Assembly (NCBI GenBank): GCA_001648575.1
Contig: LQXN01000066.1
Coordinates: forward strand, 62,001 to 126,000
Source of the DNA: Sutcliffiella horikoshii DSM 8719
Lineage (GTDB): Bacteria > Bacillota > Bacilli > Bacillales > Bacillaceae_I
DNA: 64,000 bases
Direction of reading: 5' to 3'
In this document: piece after piece, positions 32,844 through 45,742 of the stretch
Layout of the letters: the number at the start of each line of letters is the position of its first letter
Numbering within the stretch: position 1 is the first letter of the stretch
The notes under the pieces: model-generated
What the model was told of the DNA's origin: nothing
The model's input: the letters and a program-made list of their open reading frames with translations, nothing else
Databases searched by the model: none
Program-made: the position numbers and the translations under genes

Positions 32844-34976
32844 TTGTATGAAGAGAGTCAGATAATCAAAGAGATAATAGCAGGGAAGAAAGAAAAGTAT
32901 GACCATATCATTGAATTCTATAAGGATAAACTTTATGCTGTGGCACTTCGGCTTACCGCCAGTGAGGAAGACGCCGAGTCCATTGTGAAACAAGGTTTTA
33001 AGAAAGTGTATGAAAAACTAGATACATATGAAGAATCATTTTTGTTCCCAGAGTGGCTGTATGATCAGTTTATACCACTTTTTAAAGAGGCAGGTGCATC
33101 AAGAAGCATCACTCCACTCCAACTGCCATTACACAATCCCCATCACATTAAATTGGAAGAAGCGCTTCACACAATGCCGTATCAATTGAAGTTGGAATTT
33201 CTGCTCAGACGTATTCTCCAATTTTCATCAACGAAAATATCCAATTTAATGGAAAATAGTGTAAATGAAATCGAAGGCAGATATAAGGACTCATTGATAC
33301 ATATCCGTCAATATACATTATTGGACACCCATCAGGAAAAAAGTGAATGTCATAGTATCGGTGAATTGACAGAATTCCATGATGGTGAAGTCGAAGAACA
33401 GGTTGAGGAGGCAATAAAGGATCATCTAGAATTCTGTCCAGATTGCAGGAACGTATTAGAAGGACTGAAAAAAGAAGAAGTTTTCCTCGATTTCGTCCTG
33501 GAGTTTCCGAAGCTAAGTGAAGCTTTTAACAAAAAAGTACTTGAAGATTTAGTCGCCTATGTGCCCAAACAGCCAAAGCACCGTACCTGGAAATATCAAT
33601 TCAGTGTCCTGGGAATCCTTTGTGCGATTTTTCTATTCGGTGTATTTATATTACCGAGTCTAAAACCTTTGGCAGGGATGGTCACCACATACATTCAGTA
33701 TGGGACTATTTATAATGTTTGGTCGGAAGGTACGTATGTTGCAACAGACAAAGAGATTTCTTTTGAAGTGACAGAAGTGGAAATGGACTCTGACTTTATG
33801 TACATTTATTATGATATTCAAAGAGAGGGAGAGGAATCACCTGTTTCTCTTTTTGAAGAAATAGATTTTTATAGCCACAAGCCAGTGAAAATTATAGGCG
33901 AGGAGGACCAAGAGTATGAGATTCAGGTCACTCAGCCAGATTATCTGCGATACGGAAGAAAGAAAGTGGAAGATATTGAAGGAGAATACCGCCCATTCTT
34001 TGTAGTGAAAATCAAGGACAAGGAAACCCTTCCCGATCAGTTTGATATCAGAATAAATTTTGTGAGGCTTCTGGACAAATATGGAAATTGGAAATTGGAT
34101 GTCCCCATCAGGTATGACAAGATGGAAGACGAAGCCGTTACAGTCAAACTAAATAAAGAAATTAACATAGGAAATAAAATGATTCTTGAGTTCGTGGATG
34201 TCACCTACAGTAAAAATATAACCACTTTTAGATATCACCAAAGACAGACTGAAGAAGAAAGGGAAAGGGTTTCAGCAGTACTTAAAGAACACAATCAGGA
34301 ATACCGATTGCAGGAATATGGCTTGGGCCACCATATCGGTCTGAACGTGGTCACAGAAGGTGGGAATTATGTAGTGCCGTTATACTTCTATGACATGGAA
34401 ATGCCCGATCCGGATAAACCGATAGAAATGTACTTTACTCATTATTATACGGATACCGAATTCTATGATTTGAAAGGGAAAATAAAAGATCCGATGAGAG
34501 AGTTGTTCGCTCAAATAATGGGGGTTTATTATCATGAGCCTGCCTTCTTTTCGATGGAGATTCCACTTGAAGAAACAGAAAAAACCCTTTTGGATGGTAG
34601 AATAAACGAATTTAAGCTGACAGATTACTCTATTGTCGCAACAAAGGATGCTGCGGGTGATGTCAGTCAGTATGAATTTATCATTAATGGAGAAAGTGAG
34701 GCGCAAGACGGGATTACAAGTGAAATAGGTTGGGAGATTCTCGATGAGAAGGGGGAGTATGTTCATACAGGAGGATGGTATCATTATGAGGATCGGGATA
34801 AGGATGGTCCTAGAAAACTGTTTCATGGAGATATTCACCCAAAATATGACCATGGGAGCTTCCCTGAAACATTGTTATTAAAAGTGGAAAGTATCTATAT
34901 ACAGTTCAATGATTTAGAAGGAGAACTGTTCCCATTATTCATAGAAGAGGAAAATGAAGGTGGTTCCGATGATTAG
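32844..34976 (+). CDS. Fused ECF-sigma-like / anti-sigma zinc-finger membrane protein, copy 1
   Basis: 710 residues from a TTG start. Residues 1-80 resemble sigma region 2 but are degenerate (SEEDAESIVKQGFKKVYEKL in place of AEDLVQETFL). Residues 100-160 resemble a weak region 4. A zinc-binding anti-sigma motif, HLEFCPDC (about 193-200), comes next. There is one membrane helix at about 248-272. A long extracellular part of about 430 residues follows, with the YGTIYNVWSEGTYVATDKEISFEV block seen in DUF4179/DUF5643-type proteins. A sigma-like domain covalently joined to its anti-sigma and sensor would be membrane-tethered. The AAAAGG ribosome site is close to the TTG, so the start is less certain. 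The next paralogue overlaps by 8 bp. Confidence 0.75.
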   Translation: MYEESQIIKEIIAGKKEKYDHIIEFYKDKLYAVALRLTASEEDAESIVKQGFKKVYEKLDTYEESFLFPEWLYDQFIPLFKEAGASRSITPLQLPLHNPHHIKLEEALHTMPYQLKLEFLLRRILQFSSTKISNLMENSVNEIEGRYKDSLIHIRQYTLLDTHQEKSECHSIGELTEFHDGEVEEQVEEAIKDHLEFCPDCRNVLEGLKKEEVFLDFVLEFPKLSEAFNKKVLEDLVAYVPKQPKHRTWKYQFSVLGILCAIFLFGVFILPSLKPLAGMVTTYIQYGTIYNVWSEGTYVATDKEISFEVTEVEMDSDFMYIYYDIQREGEESPVSLFEEIDFYSHKPVKIIGEEDQEYEIQVTQPDYLRYGRKKVEDIEGEYRPFFVVKIKDKETLPDQFDIRINFVRLLDKYGNWKLDVPIRYDKMEDEAVTVKLNKEINIGNKMILEFVDVTYSKNITTFRYHQRQTEEERERVSAVLKEHNQEYRLQEYGLGHHIGLNVVTEGGNYVVPLYFYDMEMPDPDKPIEMYFTHYYTDTEFYDLKGKIKDPMRELFAQIMGVYYHEPAFFSMEIPLEETEKTLLDGRINEFKLTDYSIVATKDAAGDVSQYEFIINGESEAQDGITSEIGWEILDEKGEYVHTGGWYHYEDRDKDGPRKLFHGDIHPKYDHGSFPETLLLKVESIYIQFNDLEGELFPLFIEEENEGGSDD

Positions 34977-37035
34977 TGAGGAAAAAACCATTGATGCCGT
35001 CCTTGCAGGAAACACCTTGGCTTTTGAGCCTGTCATAGAAAAATACAAAAATAGTGTTTACGCTATTGCTCTGAGACTTTGCAGGAATTTTGAGCAGGCA
35101 GAAAGCATCACAAAGGAAAGCTTTTTACATGTCTATGAGAACCTTGGAAGCTATCAAGAATCAGAGAGTTTTTCTTTCTGGTTCTACAAGGAAATCTCTA
35201 TAAAATTAAATGAATTAAAAGAGACTCCGGAAAATCAAGATTACTACAAAGAGGGGATGTCTAATAACCCTTTTTTTAAAAAAATAGAAGAATCATTACT
35301 TACTTTACCCTGGCAGAATAAGTTTGCCCTTTTGTTTAGTTATTTATCTATAGAATTGGATGACACTCAGATTGCATTGATGTTAGAGATGAATCTGGAA
35401 GAATATAGCACTATCATTCAAACTGCCAGGGATCGTTTGCAAAAGAACATTTTAGAAATGCCGGAAAGGGAGCTGCGGCAGGACTGTCTTGATATAGAGG
35501 AATTGGTTGGGTTTCATAGGGGTGATTATGTAAAAAAAAGAGCGGACATAGAAGACCACTTGGAATTTTGCCCGGGTTGCAGGGAAGTCCTTGATGTGTT
35601 GAAGCGTGAAGAGAAAGTGTTGAAGCAGGTGTTGCGACTGCCTCAGCTTAATACAGAATTCAATGAAAATGTGTTAAAGCAACTCCCACCATATGCTACA
35701 AAAATAGTAAAAAAGAGAACATGGAAGTATCAACTGGGTGTTATAGGGGTCATCGTGGCCATGATTATGATGGGGACCATTGTTCTTCCCATCATCATTC
35801 CTTGGACACAAATGGTCGGCAACTATGTGAATCATGGCAGCTTTTATAATGTTTGGGCTGAGGGGACATATACGGCAACAGATAAGGAAATTACTGTGGA
35901 AATCACAGCGGTGGATGTAGATCCCCTGCATATCCTGGTGCATTACGAGGCTACAAGTGATAGTAAGGATGTTGATTATCTCGGAGGGAATGACCTTTTT
36001 TCAGTCCATGCATTGGATGAGGAGGGGAATTCTTACCCCTTGGAATCCGCCCATCCGGTATTGACAGGAGAAGGATATCCCAATATTGTAGCAGAGAGCA
36101 AAGGAGTACGCAGTTTCTATGTAAAGGCTTTGAATGAAGGGGTACTACCAGATGAATTTCACCTTAATTTTAACTTTCAGCGCATTAAAGGCTGGGGTGG
36201 TGACTGGAAAATAGAGGTTCCCATCCAATATGAAAAAGTCGTGGAAGATGTAGAAATCATAGATCTTGATATCGTGACGGTGATAGATGACAAAATTGAA
36301 GTTACGTTACTTACTTTGGAAAAAGGGAAGTACGGCAGCAGGCTGAAATATGATGTGAAGTTGAAAGAAGAAGAAATGAAACGCATTGAGACCAACCTGA
36401 AGAAAACAGATCAAAAATATGATAGCCATTATTCCCAGAGTTATTATGATGTGTTCGCAGGTGTTGTTCTTGTAAATAATGATGAAGAGTATTTGACTCC
36501 GATTGCATATCCCTCCATGAATGAAATGATGGATAAGAGGCCGTTTCAGATTGATTTTTCCAAGCTATACACAGACAAGGAGTATATGGAATTAAAAGGG
36601 GAAGCTACTGAAGATGGAAAATACTCTGCTGAAATCAGGACGGTTAATTATACAGAGCCCGGTTTCTACTCGATGACCATTCCTTTGGAAGAAACGAAAG
36701 AAGAAGCGATGAATATAGATTTGGACGGTTACACAATGAATAACCTGACAGTGAAAAAGAATGAGAAACTTCCAACAAAAGTCATCATAACAGCTGATAG
36801 AACCCGACATGATAAAGTGCGAACCTTTTACTGGGGGTTTTCAGATGAGAATGGTCAAAGGTTGGATATTCACAATAGATATAGTAACGAGTGGTTTAAT
36901 GATGAAAAAAGTCTTGGCCTGGAAATGATAAATGTGGATGTTGATAATGAAATAACACATATGATGATCCATGCCATCGCGATTTCCAATGATTATCTGT
37001 TTGGAGAAAAAGTATACAGGATTCCGTTAGAGTAG
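34969..37035 (+). CDS. Fused ECF-sigma-like / anti-sigma zinc-finger membrane protein, copy 2
   Basis: About 688 residues and the same order as the copy before it: degenerate region 2 (EQAESITKESFLHVYENL), region-4-like helices (WQNKFALLFSYLSIELDDTQ), zinc motif HLEFCPGC (about 197-204), one membrane helix (about 253-276) and a large extracellular domain with YNVWAEGTYTATDKEITVEI. ATG 34969 is preferred since GAAGGTGG lies 5 nt upstream; ATG 34954 is possible. The shared architecture and head-to-tail order point to duplication, though the extracellular parts have diverged. Whether either sigma domain is released and active is unknown. Confidence 0.75.
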   Translation: MISEEKTIDAVLAGNTLAFEPVIEKYKNSVYAIALRLCRNFEQAESITKESFLHVYENLGSYQESESFSFWFYKEISIKLNELKETPENQDYYKEGMSNNPFFKKIEESLLTLPWQNKFALLFSYLSIELDDTQIALMLEMNLEEYSTIIQTARDRLQKNILEMPERELRQDCLDIEELVGFHRGDYVKKRADIEDHLEFCPGCREVLDVLKREEKVLKQVLRLPQLNTEFNENVLKQLPPYATKIVKKRTWKYQLGVIGVIVAMIMMGTIVLPIIIPWTQMVGNYVNHGSFYNVWAEGTYTATDKEITVEITAVDVDPLHILVHYEATSDSKDVDYLGGNDLFSVHALDEEGNSYPLESAHPVLTGEGYPNIVAESKGVRSFYVKALNEGVLPDEFHLNFNFQRIKGWGGDWKIEVPIQYEKVVEDVEIIDLDIVTVIDDKIEVTLLTLEKGKYGSRLKYDVKLKEEEMKRIETNLKKTDQKYDSHYSQSYYDVFAGVVLVNNDEEYLTPIAYPSMNEMMDKRPFQIDFSKLYTDKEYMELKGEATEDGKYSAEIRTVNYTEPGFYSMTIPLEETKEEAMNIDLDGYTMNNLTVKKNEKLPTKVIITADRTRHDKVRTFYWGFSDENGQRLDIHNRYSNEWFNDEKSLGLEMINVDVDNEITHMMIHAIAISNDYLFGEKVYRIPLE

Positions 37036-37128
37036 CGTTTCCCTTTTAAAAGTTTCCCTTTCCCAATTCCAGTGATATCCTGCTATAATGGTTACTAGAC
37101 GAAATGGACGATGAAGGAGTACTTTCAC

Positions 37129-37431
37129 ATGAATGAAAAAGCGATTCAAACCTTTCGGGACTGCATCCCATTATTCCAAGTGCTGGCGGACGAGGCAAGG
37201 CAGGACATCATTCTCCTGTTGGCAGAAAAAGAGGCATTGACGGTAACGGAAATTGCCGATGCATCCCGTCTTTCGAGGCCTGCAATATCCCATCATTTGA
37301 AGATCCTGCGAGACAATAAATTCGTGGAGATAGAGCAAAAGGGGACACAACGCATCTATTCCTTGAGTCTTGACTCTTCAGTTGCCACGCTTAAGAACTT
37401 GATTGAGATCGTGGAAAGTGAATGTTTATAG
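37129..37431 (+). CDS. ArsR-family transcriptional regulator
   Basis: About 100 residues, a winged helix-turn-helix with LADEARQDIILLLAEKEALTV and the recognition helix SRLSRPAISHHLKILRD (about 48-64). GTQRIYSLSL forms the wing. The metal-binding CxC of ArsR/SmtB sensors is absent from helix 3, so it is probably not a metal sensor. ATG 37129 is preferred since GAAGGAG lies 9 nt upstream. A terminator follows at 37446. Confidence 0.88.
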   Translation: MNEKAIQTFRDCIPLFQVLADEARQDIILLLAEKEALTVTEIADASRLSRPAISHHLKILRDNKFVEIEQKGTQRIYSLSLDSSVATLKNLIEIVESECL

Positions 37432-37445
37432 TTTTTTTTGTGGAG

Positions 37446-37470
37446 CAGCCATTTACATGTGGCTGTTTTT
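37446..37470 (+). terminator. Terminator after the ArsR-family gene
   Basis: CAGCCA (37446-37451) pairs with TGGCTG around ATTTACATG-like loop bases, followed by five Ts. Confidence 0.75.
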
Positions 37471-37559
37471 CTGCATCTTATAAAACTCTCTTTCATCCGT
37501 TACATCTTAAATAGGAAGCGTTATAATGGAGTTATCAAGATGGAAAGGGCGTGTATTTG

Positions 37560-38345
37560 ATGGAATTGAATTTAAAAGGGAAGACGGCTCTTGTGTTGGC
37601 TTCAAGTCAGGGTCTTGGTAAAGCTATTGCAGCATCCTTTGTAAAAGAGGGGATCAATGTAGTGCTTGCCAGCAGGAACGAAGAAAAACTTAATGAAGTG
37701 AAAAATGAGCTTAAAGGTATGGATGCGGGTCAGGTTACTTTCATCCAAACGGATATTACAGATCAGCTTCAGATCAAGCAAGCCGTTCAACATGCAATAG
37801 ATACATATGGACAATTGGATATTTTGGTTAACAATGCCGGTGGACCTCCTGCAGGTACATTCGAACAGATTACAGATGAACAGTGGCAGCAGGCCTTTGA
37901 ATTGAATCTTTTAAGCTATATCAGGACCATCAGGGAAGCATTGCCGCACCTGAAGAAAAATGGCGGGAAGATCATTAATATCGCTTCCTCCTCGATCAAA
38001 GAACCGATTCCCGGTTTATTGCTTTCCAATACGTTCCGCACAGGAATTGTAGGACTTACAAAAACATTAGCAAGTGAGCTTGCACAAGATAATATCTTGA
38101 TAAATACGGTCGCACCGGGACGAATCGCGACAGACCGTGTTGCATTCCTTGATGAAGTGAATGCAGACAAACAAGGCATTTCCAAGGCGGAAATGGAAGA
38201 AAAGGTTAAGGCAGGCATTCCGCTTGGCCGTTACGGCGAACCGGAGGAATTTGCAAAAGTGGTGACATTCTTGGTTTCCGATGCAAACAGTTATATGACA
38301 GGGAGTTCGTTCCTTGTAGATGGTGGAATGGTTAAATCCATCTGA
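37560..38345 (+). CDS. SDR-fold protein lacking the usual Tyr-Lys pair
   Basis: 261 residues. The cofactor motif is ASSQGLGKAIA (about 15-25) in place of TGxxxGxG, and NNAGG follows near residue 90. The catalytic serine region IINIASSSIKEP is present. The YxxxK positions read SNTFR (about 159-163), so both Tyr and Lys are replaced. This is known in a subfamily of beta-ketoacyl reductase-like SDRs (cd05344-type), whose activity is uncertain. The C-terminal PGRIATDR and GEPEEFAKVVTFLVSD motifs are intact. The start at ATG 37560 has GGAAAGGG upstream; an in-frame GTG nine bases earlier is less well placed. Confidence 0.88.
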   Translation: MELNLKGKTALVLASSQGLGKAIAASFVKEGINVVLASRNEEKLNEVKNELKGMDAGQVTFIQTDITDQLQIKQAVQHAIDTYGQLDILVNNAGGPPAGTFEQITDEQWQQAFELNLLSYIRTIREALPHLKKNGGKIINIASSSIKEPIPGLLLSNTFRTGIVGLTKTLASELAQDNILINTVAPGRIATDRVAFLDEVNADKQGISKAEMEEKVKAGIPLGRYGEPEEFAKVVTFLVSDANSYMTGSSFLVDGGMVKSI

Positions 38346-38393
38346 TTGTGTTGTTCGAAGCTTGTTAGTCAGTGAGAAGGGAAGCTAGGAAAT

Positions 38394-39008
38394 ATGAAGA
38401 ATTTGCTTTTATTGATTGTTGGTGGATTTGCAATTGGGATCATCCTGGGGGTATTGAATGTACAATTCGATTTCTGGGTCTTTGTGGTCCTGTTGATTTT
38501 GGCGTTCATCGCTTTATCTTATCGGGATGTCCGCTATATGTTCTTATCAAGAAATGTAGAGAAAATCGAGAAATATCTGGAGAAGAAGCGTCGCGAGCCA
38601 TATTATGGGTTCATTCTGGAGCTTGCAGATGGGAATCTTCCTGCAGCCAAAAAAGAACTAGAGGATCTCGAACGGAAATGGAAAGGAAAGAAGACGGCGG
38701 TTTTCTGGGCACAGTATTATTTAAGGGTCGAAAACTATGCCAAAGCAAGAGAGAAAGCTGCAAAGATTGAACAAGCAGAAATTAAGACCTATGTATTTGC
38801 TGGGATTGCTGTGGGTGAAAAAGAGTATAAGAAAGCAGAAGAATTAAAGGGCCAGTTGAAAAAAGAGTGGATGAAATACGCCATTGAGACAGAAGTGGCA
38901 TTACAGCAAAAAAACTATACACTTGCTAATGAAAAGAAAGAACTTGCCCTTCAATCGACAAAGGGTCTCCAATATTACATGTTATATAAAGAGTTTAAAG
39001 ATAAATAA
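38394..39008 (+). CDS. Membrane-anchored TPR-like protein
   Basis: 204 residues. Two N-terminal membrane helices (about 2-19 and 26-43) are followed by a cytosolic or extracytosolic helical part of about 150 residues. Its paired helices, such as AQYYLRVENYAKAREKA and KKAEELKGQLKKEW, resemble degenerate tetratricopeptide repeats. AGCTAGGAAAT lies before the ATG. Function unknown; it lies between an SDR and the hut operon and may have its own promoter. Confidence 0.65.
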   Translation: MKNLLLLIVGGFAIGIILGVLNVQFDFWVFVVLLILAFIALSYRDVRYMFLSRNVEKIEKYLEKKRREPYYGFILELADGNLPAAKKELEDLERKWKGKKTAVFWAQYYLRVENYAKAREKAAKIEQAEIKTYVFAGIAVGEKEYKKAEELKGQLKKEWMKYAIETEVALQQKNYTLANEKKELALQSTKGLQYYMLYKEFKDK

Positions 39009-39021
39009 CCTTACAAACTCC

Positions 39022-39050
39022 TTGACAGGAATGCTAGAACAAATTTACAC
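39022..39050 (+). promoter_or_regulatory. Candidate promoter of hutP
   Basis: TTGACA (39022-39027) with TTACAC (39045-39050) at a 17-bp spacing. The -35 is consensus and the -10 is weak, as expected of an activated or catabolite-controlled operon. I saw no clear cre site. Confidence 0.5.
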
Positions 39051-39101
39051 TTGATGTAGATATTAGTTGTTAGAAAATTTTCAGTATTGAGGAAAATGCA
39101 T

Positions 39102-39542
39102 ATGGTACTAGCAATAGATCAACGAATCGGAAAGTATGCAATACTTCTTGCGATGAACGGGGACCAAGAGGATTTTATGGTGGCAACTCCGTCCCATTGG
39201 AAAAGTTGTATGGGAAAGGTCGGTTCCATGGATTCGCAAAAAGTGGTGGCTGCAATTGAAACAGCCGCCAAAAGAGAAGGTATCATCAAAACGGATGGAT
39301 ACCGGGAAACACATGCACTGTATCATGCCATCATGGATGCTCTTAGCGGTGTAACTCGCGGCCAGGTACAACTTGGCTCTGTCATGCGAACGGTAGGATT
39401 GCGTTTTGCGGTGGTAAGGGGAAACCCGTATGAAAATGTTGAGGAAGGCGACTGGATAGCCGTCGCACTCTATGGGACCATCGGGGCTCCTGTCAGGGGA
39501 TCGGAGCATGAAACGATCGGTCTTGGAATAAATCATATATAA
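39102..39542 (+). CDS. hutP: Histidine-responsive antiterminator HutP
   Basis: 146 residues. HutP binds UAG-type triplets in the hut leader when L-histidine and magnesium are present and prevents terminator formation. The core [19 protein letters not shown], the [16 protein letters not shown] block and [20 protein letters not shown] are highly similar to B. subtilis HutP. Start ATG 39102 is preferred since GAGGA lies 8 nt upstream and the length then matches; two upstream in-frame codons (TTG 39087, ATG 39096) are too near the ribosome site. The binding site and terminator lie just downstream. Confidence 0.95.
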   Translation: MVLAIDQRIGKYAILLAMNGDQEDFMVATPSHWKSCMGKVGSMDSQKVVAAIETAAKREGIIKTDGYRETHALYHAIMDALSGVTRGQVQLGSVMRTVGLRFAVVRGNPYENVEEGDWIAVALYGTIGAPVRGSEHETIGLGINHI

Positions 39543-39550
39543 ATAAAACG

Positions 39551-39620
39551 CCCATAGTTGCTGATTAATAGGGGGCTGTACTTTGACACATGTTACATGG
39601 TTGAAGTATGGCCTCCTTTT
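39551..39620 (+). promoter_or_regulatory. HutP-dependent leader terminator of hutH
   Basis: Between hutP and hutH, GGGGGCTGTACTT (about 39571-39583) pairs imperfectly with AAGTATGGCCTCC (39604-39616), followed by TTTTG. CATAGTTGCTGATTAATAGG just upstream and in its 5' arm provides UAG/NAG-type triplets for HutP. The function is inferred from the B. subtilis hut operon, where HutP acts at the same place. Confidence 0.75.
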
Positions 39621-39676
39621 GTGTGTAAAAAGGGGGAAAAAGGATGGAGAAACAGCGGGAGAAAGGGAGAGTTGCG

Positions 39677-41176
39677 ATGATTAAAATGAACGGGGAATCG
39701 TTGACGCTTGAAAAGTTGCACAGGATTCTTTTTGAAGGGGACCGGGTTGAAGCGTGTAAGGAAGCGATGGTAAAAGTGGTCGCTAGCCGAGCGGCCGTAG
39801 AGAATATTGTGTTAGAGGGCAAGGTCGTATATGGAATTACAACAGGATTTGGCAAGTTCAGTGATGTCTTGATTCCGTTTGAAGAAACAGCAGCTCTGCA
39901 AAGGAATCTGATTCATTCTCATGCTTGCGGGGTGGGTGATCCATTTGCAGAAGTAATCGGGCGGGCGATGTTGGTGCTGAGGGCAAATGCACTCTTAAAA
40001 GGGTTCTCAGGCGTCCGGCCAATCGTCATCGAAAGACTATTGGAATATGTGAATGAAGGCATTCACCCGGTTGTGCCACAGCAAGGCTCACTCGGGGCAA
40101 GCGGAGATCTTGCCCCACTGTCCCATTTAGTGCTGACCTTGCTTGGGGAAGGAGAGGTTTTCTATAAAGGGGAACGCAGGGAAACTGCCGGTGTCCTGGC
40201 TGAAAAAGGAATCACACCGATTGAATTGAAAGCCAAAGAGGGGTTGGCGTTGATTAACGGCACACAGGCGATGACAGCGGTGGGAGTGGTTGCTTACTTA
40301 GAGGCAGAGACAATGGCTTATCAAGCGGAATCCATTGCTGCGATGACTTTTGAAGGACTTGAGGGGATTGTGGACGCGTTGGACCATGATGTCCACCGGG
40401 TTCGGGGTTATCAGGAGCAAGTGGATGTGGCTGAGCGGTTCCGAACACTTCTGGACGGAAGCAAGCTTGTGACAAGGCAAGGAGAGAAGCGTGTGCAGGA
40501 TGCCTATTCATTAAGATGCATTCCACAAGTGCATGGAGCTTCCTGGCAGGTTCTTGGTTATGTAAAAGAAAAGCTGGAAATAGAAATCAATGCGGCAACA
40601 GACAATCCATTGATTTTCGATGATGGAGGCAAGGTGATTTCCGGTGGGAACTTTCACGGGCAGCCTATCGCTTTTGCGATGGATTTTCTGAAACTTGGGG
40701 TGGCAGAGCTTGCAAATATTTCCGAGCGCAGGATTGAACGGTTAGTCAATCCCCAGCTGAACGATTTGCCTCCTTTCTTGAGTCCGAAGCCAGGACTCCA
40801 GTCAGGTGCGATGATCATGCAATATTGTGCCGCATCGCTAGTTTCAGAGAATAAGACGTTGGCACATCCGGCAAGTGTGGACTCGATACCTTCTTCTGCC
40901 AACCAAGAAGATCATGTGAGCATGGGGACAATCGGTGCAAGGCATGCCTACCAGATAATTGCCAATGTGCGAAGGGTGCTCGCCATCGAATGGATGTGCG
41001 CCATGCAAGCCCTCGAATTCCGCGGAGTCTTCCTCTCCGCACCACTCATGCAAAAATGGTACCAAGAAGGCCGGTCCATCGTACCAAGCATAACCGAAGA
41101 CCGCATCTTCTCCAAAGACATCGAAGCATTGGCAGAGTGGATGAAGAATAAGGGGAGCGTTCTGTGTAGAGCGTGA
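39677..41176 (+). CDS. hutH: Histidine ammonia-lyase
   Basis: About 499 residues. It converts histidine to urocanate. The Ala-Ser-Gly triad that forms the MIO group is in [15 protein letters not shown] (about residues 138-152). Further signatures are [30 protein letters not shown] and [15 protein letters not shown] 39677 is chosen over ATG 39644 because AAGGGAG lies 8 nt upstream and the family starts there. The last 50 or so codons (40975-41128) show a sharp shift in synonymous codons: no third-position T in that stretch, mostly C or A. Confidence 0.96.
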   Translation: MIKMNGESLTLEKLHRILFEGDRVEACKEAMVKVVASRAAVENIVLEGKVVYGITTGFGKFSDVLIPFEETAALQRNLIHSHACGVGDPFAEVIGRAMLVLRANALLKGFSGVRPIVIERLLEYVNEGIHPVVPQQGSLGASGDLAPLSHLVLTLLGEGEVFYKGERRETAGVLAEKGITPIELKAKEGLALINGTQAMTAVGVVAYLEAETMAYQAESIAAMTFEGLEGIVDALDHDVHRVRGYQEQVDVAERFRTLLDGSKLVTRQGEKRVQDAYSLRCIPQVHGASWQVLGYVKEKLEIEINAATDNPLIFDDGGKVISGGNFHGQPIAFAMDFLKLGVAELANISERRIERLVNPQLNDLPPFLSPKPGLQSGAMIMQYCAASLVSENKTLAHPASVDSIPSSANQEDHVSMGTIGARHAYQIIANVRRVLAIEWMCAMQALEFRGVFLSAPLMQKWYQEGRSIVPSITEDRIFSKDIEALAEWMKNKGSVLCRA

Positions 41177-41183
41177 AATTCCT

Positions 41184-41202
41184 AGGGGGGTCTGTCCCCC
41201 CT
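41184..41202. repeat. GGGG-TCTG-CCCC hairpin motif, copy 1
   Basis: AGGGGGG (41184-41190), TCTGT loop, CCCCCCT (41196-41202): a perfect 7-bp stem. TCAGAAATTTAAT follows. A related copy (GGGG-TCTGA-CCCC) is at 46640-46652. Both lie about 55 bp after a stretch of C/A-biased silent sites on the + strand. Confidence 0.7.
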
Positions 41203-41308
41203 CAGAAATTTAATATCACCGCAACAACTCTGTAACAATCCAGAAACTGTAGTTGGTTCAAGTATTAAATCTTATTATCATAAATCGATTTAAGGGGATG
41301 AAGGAGAT

Positions 41309-45205
<3,897 letters not shown>

Positions 45206-45220
45206 ATAGATTGATAGAAA

Positions 45221-45251
45221 GGGCGACTGCCTGATAGGAGCAGTCGCCCTT
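45221..45251. terminator. Left copy of the hut terminator at B element 5
   Basis: GGGCGACTGC (45221-45230) pairs with GCAGTCGCCC across CTGATAGGA. The 31-nt copy at 45702-45732 is identical, including the asymmetric loop. Only the right copy is followed by a T run. Confidence 0.9.
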
Positions 45252-45701
45252 AGACTGTTGACAAACTCTAATCATCTTTAGAATTGCATTTTCTTGTTGA
45301 TCTTCGTTCCAGGCGCTTCGCTTTCCAGTGGGCGGTCCGTAAGCCTCCTCGGCTTTGCATGAGGGCACTGAAAAAACAAAAAACTAATCTTATTTTGAAT
45401 TTCTAGCTGTTGATTGGAGCAATAGGCGAAGACTCCTGCGGGGGGATAGCGACAATCTTGAGACCCCGCAGGGCGCAGCCCGAGGAGGCTCAAGATTGTC
45501 GCCACGCGGAAAGCGTAGCCGTTTGCGGAAATCAACAGCGGTATGAAACAGATAACTAAAATATTGTACTTTTTCAGTGGCCTTGCTTTGCCTGCGGGGT
45601 CTTACTTGTCCCTTCCTCCCGCAGGAGTCTGCGCGCCTTCCACTACGATCAACATGGGTATTACATGTTCCTGAAGATTCAAGACTTTATCTACACACTG
45701 A
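45252..45701 (+). mobile_element. B element 5, interrupted by a nested repeat
   Basis: The left part begins AGACTGTTGACAAAC and runs to CCTCCTCGGCTTTGC. The right part resumes with TTTGCCTGCGGGGTCTTAC and ends TTTATCTACACACTGA. The outer inner-helix is GTAAG/CTTAC. Removing the nested 214-bp element restores a canonical B element. The flanking hairpins are identical, so this is the best-preserved site. Confidence 0.85.
45366..45579. mobile_element. Nested MITE-like repeat, type C (CACTGAAAAA ends)
   Basis: A 214-bp element with inverted ends CACTGAAAAA (45366-45375) and TTTTTCAGTG (45570-45579). Its core, read on the minus strand, matches the core of the type A element at 181-367, including the inner stem CGACAATCTTGA. 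It sits inside B element 5. CTTTGC occurs on both sides and may mark a target duplication. No transposase. Confidence 0.7.
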
Positions 45702-45738
45702 GGGCGACTGCCTGATAGGAGCAGTCGCCCTTTATTTA
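45702..45738. terminator. Right copy of the hut/ykwC shared terminator
   Basis: Identical to the left copy for 31 nt, followed by TTTATTTATT. It lies just after the minus-strand ykwC stop, so it serves both directions. Confidence 0.9.
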
Positions 45739-45742
45739 TTAT

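Noticed and set aside
40254-41065. Long antisense frames within hutH and hutU
   Set aside because: They are shadows of strongly supported hut genes, arising from high G/C at third positions.
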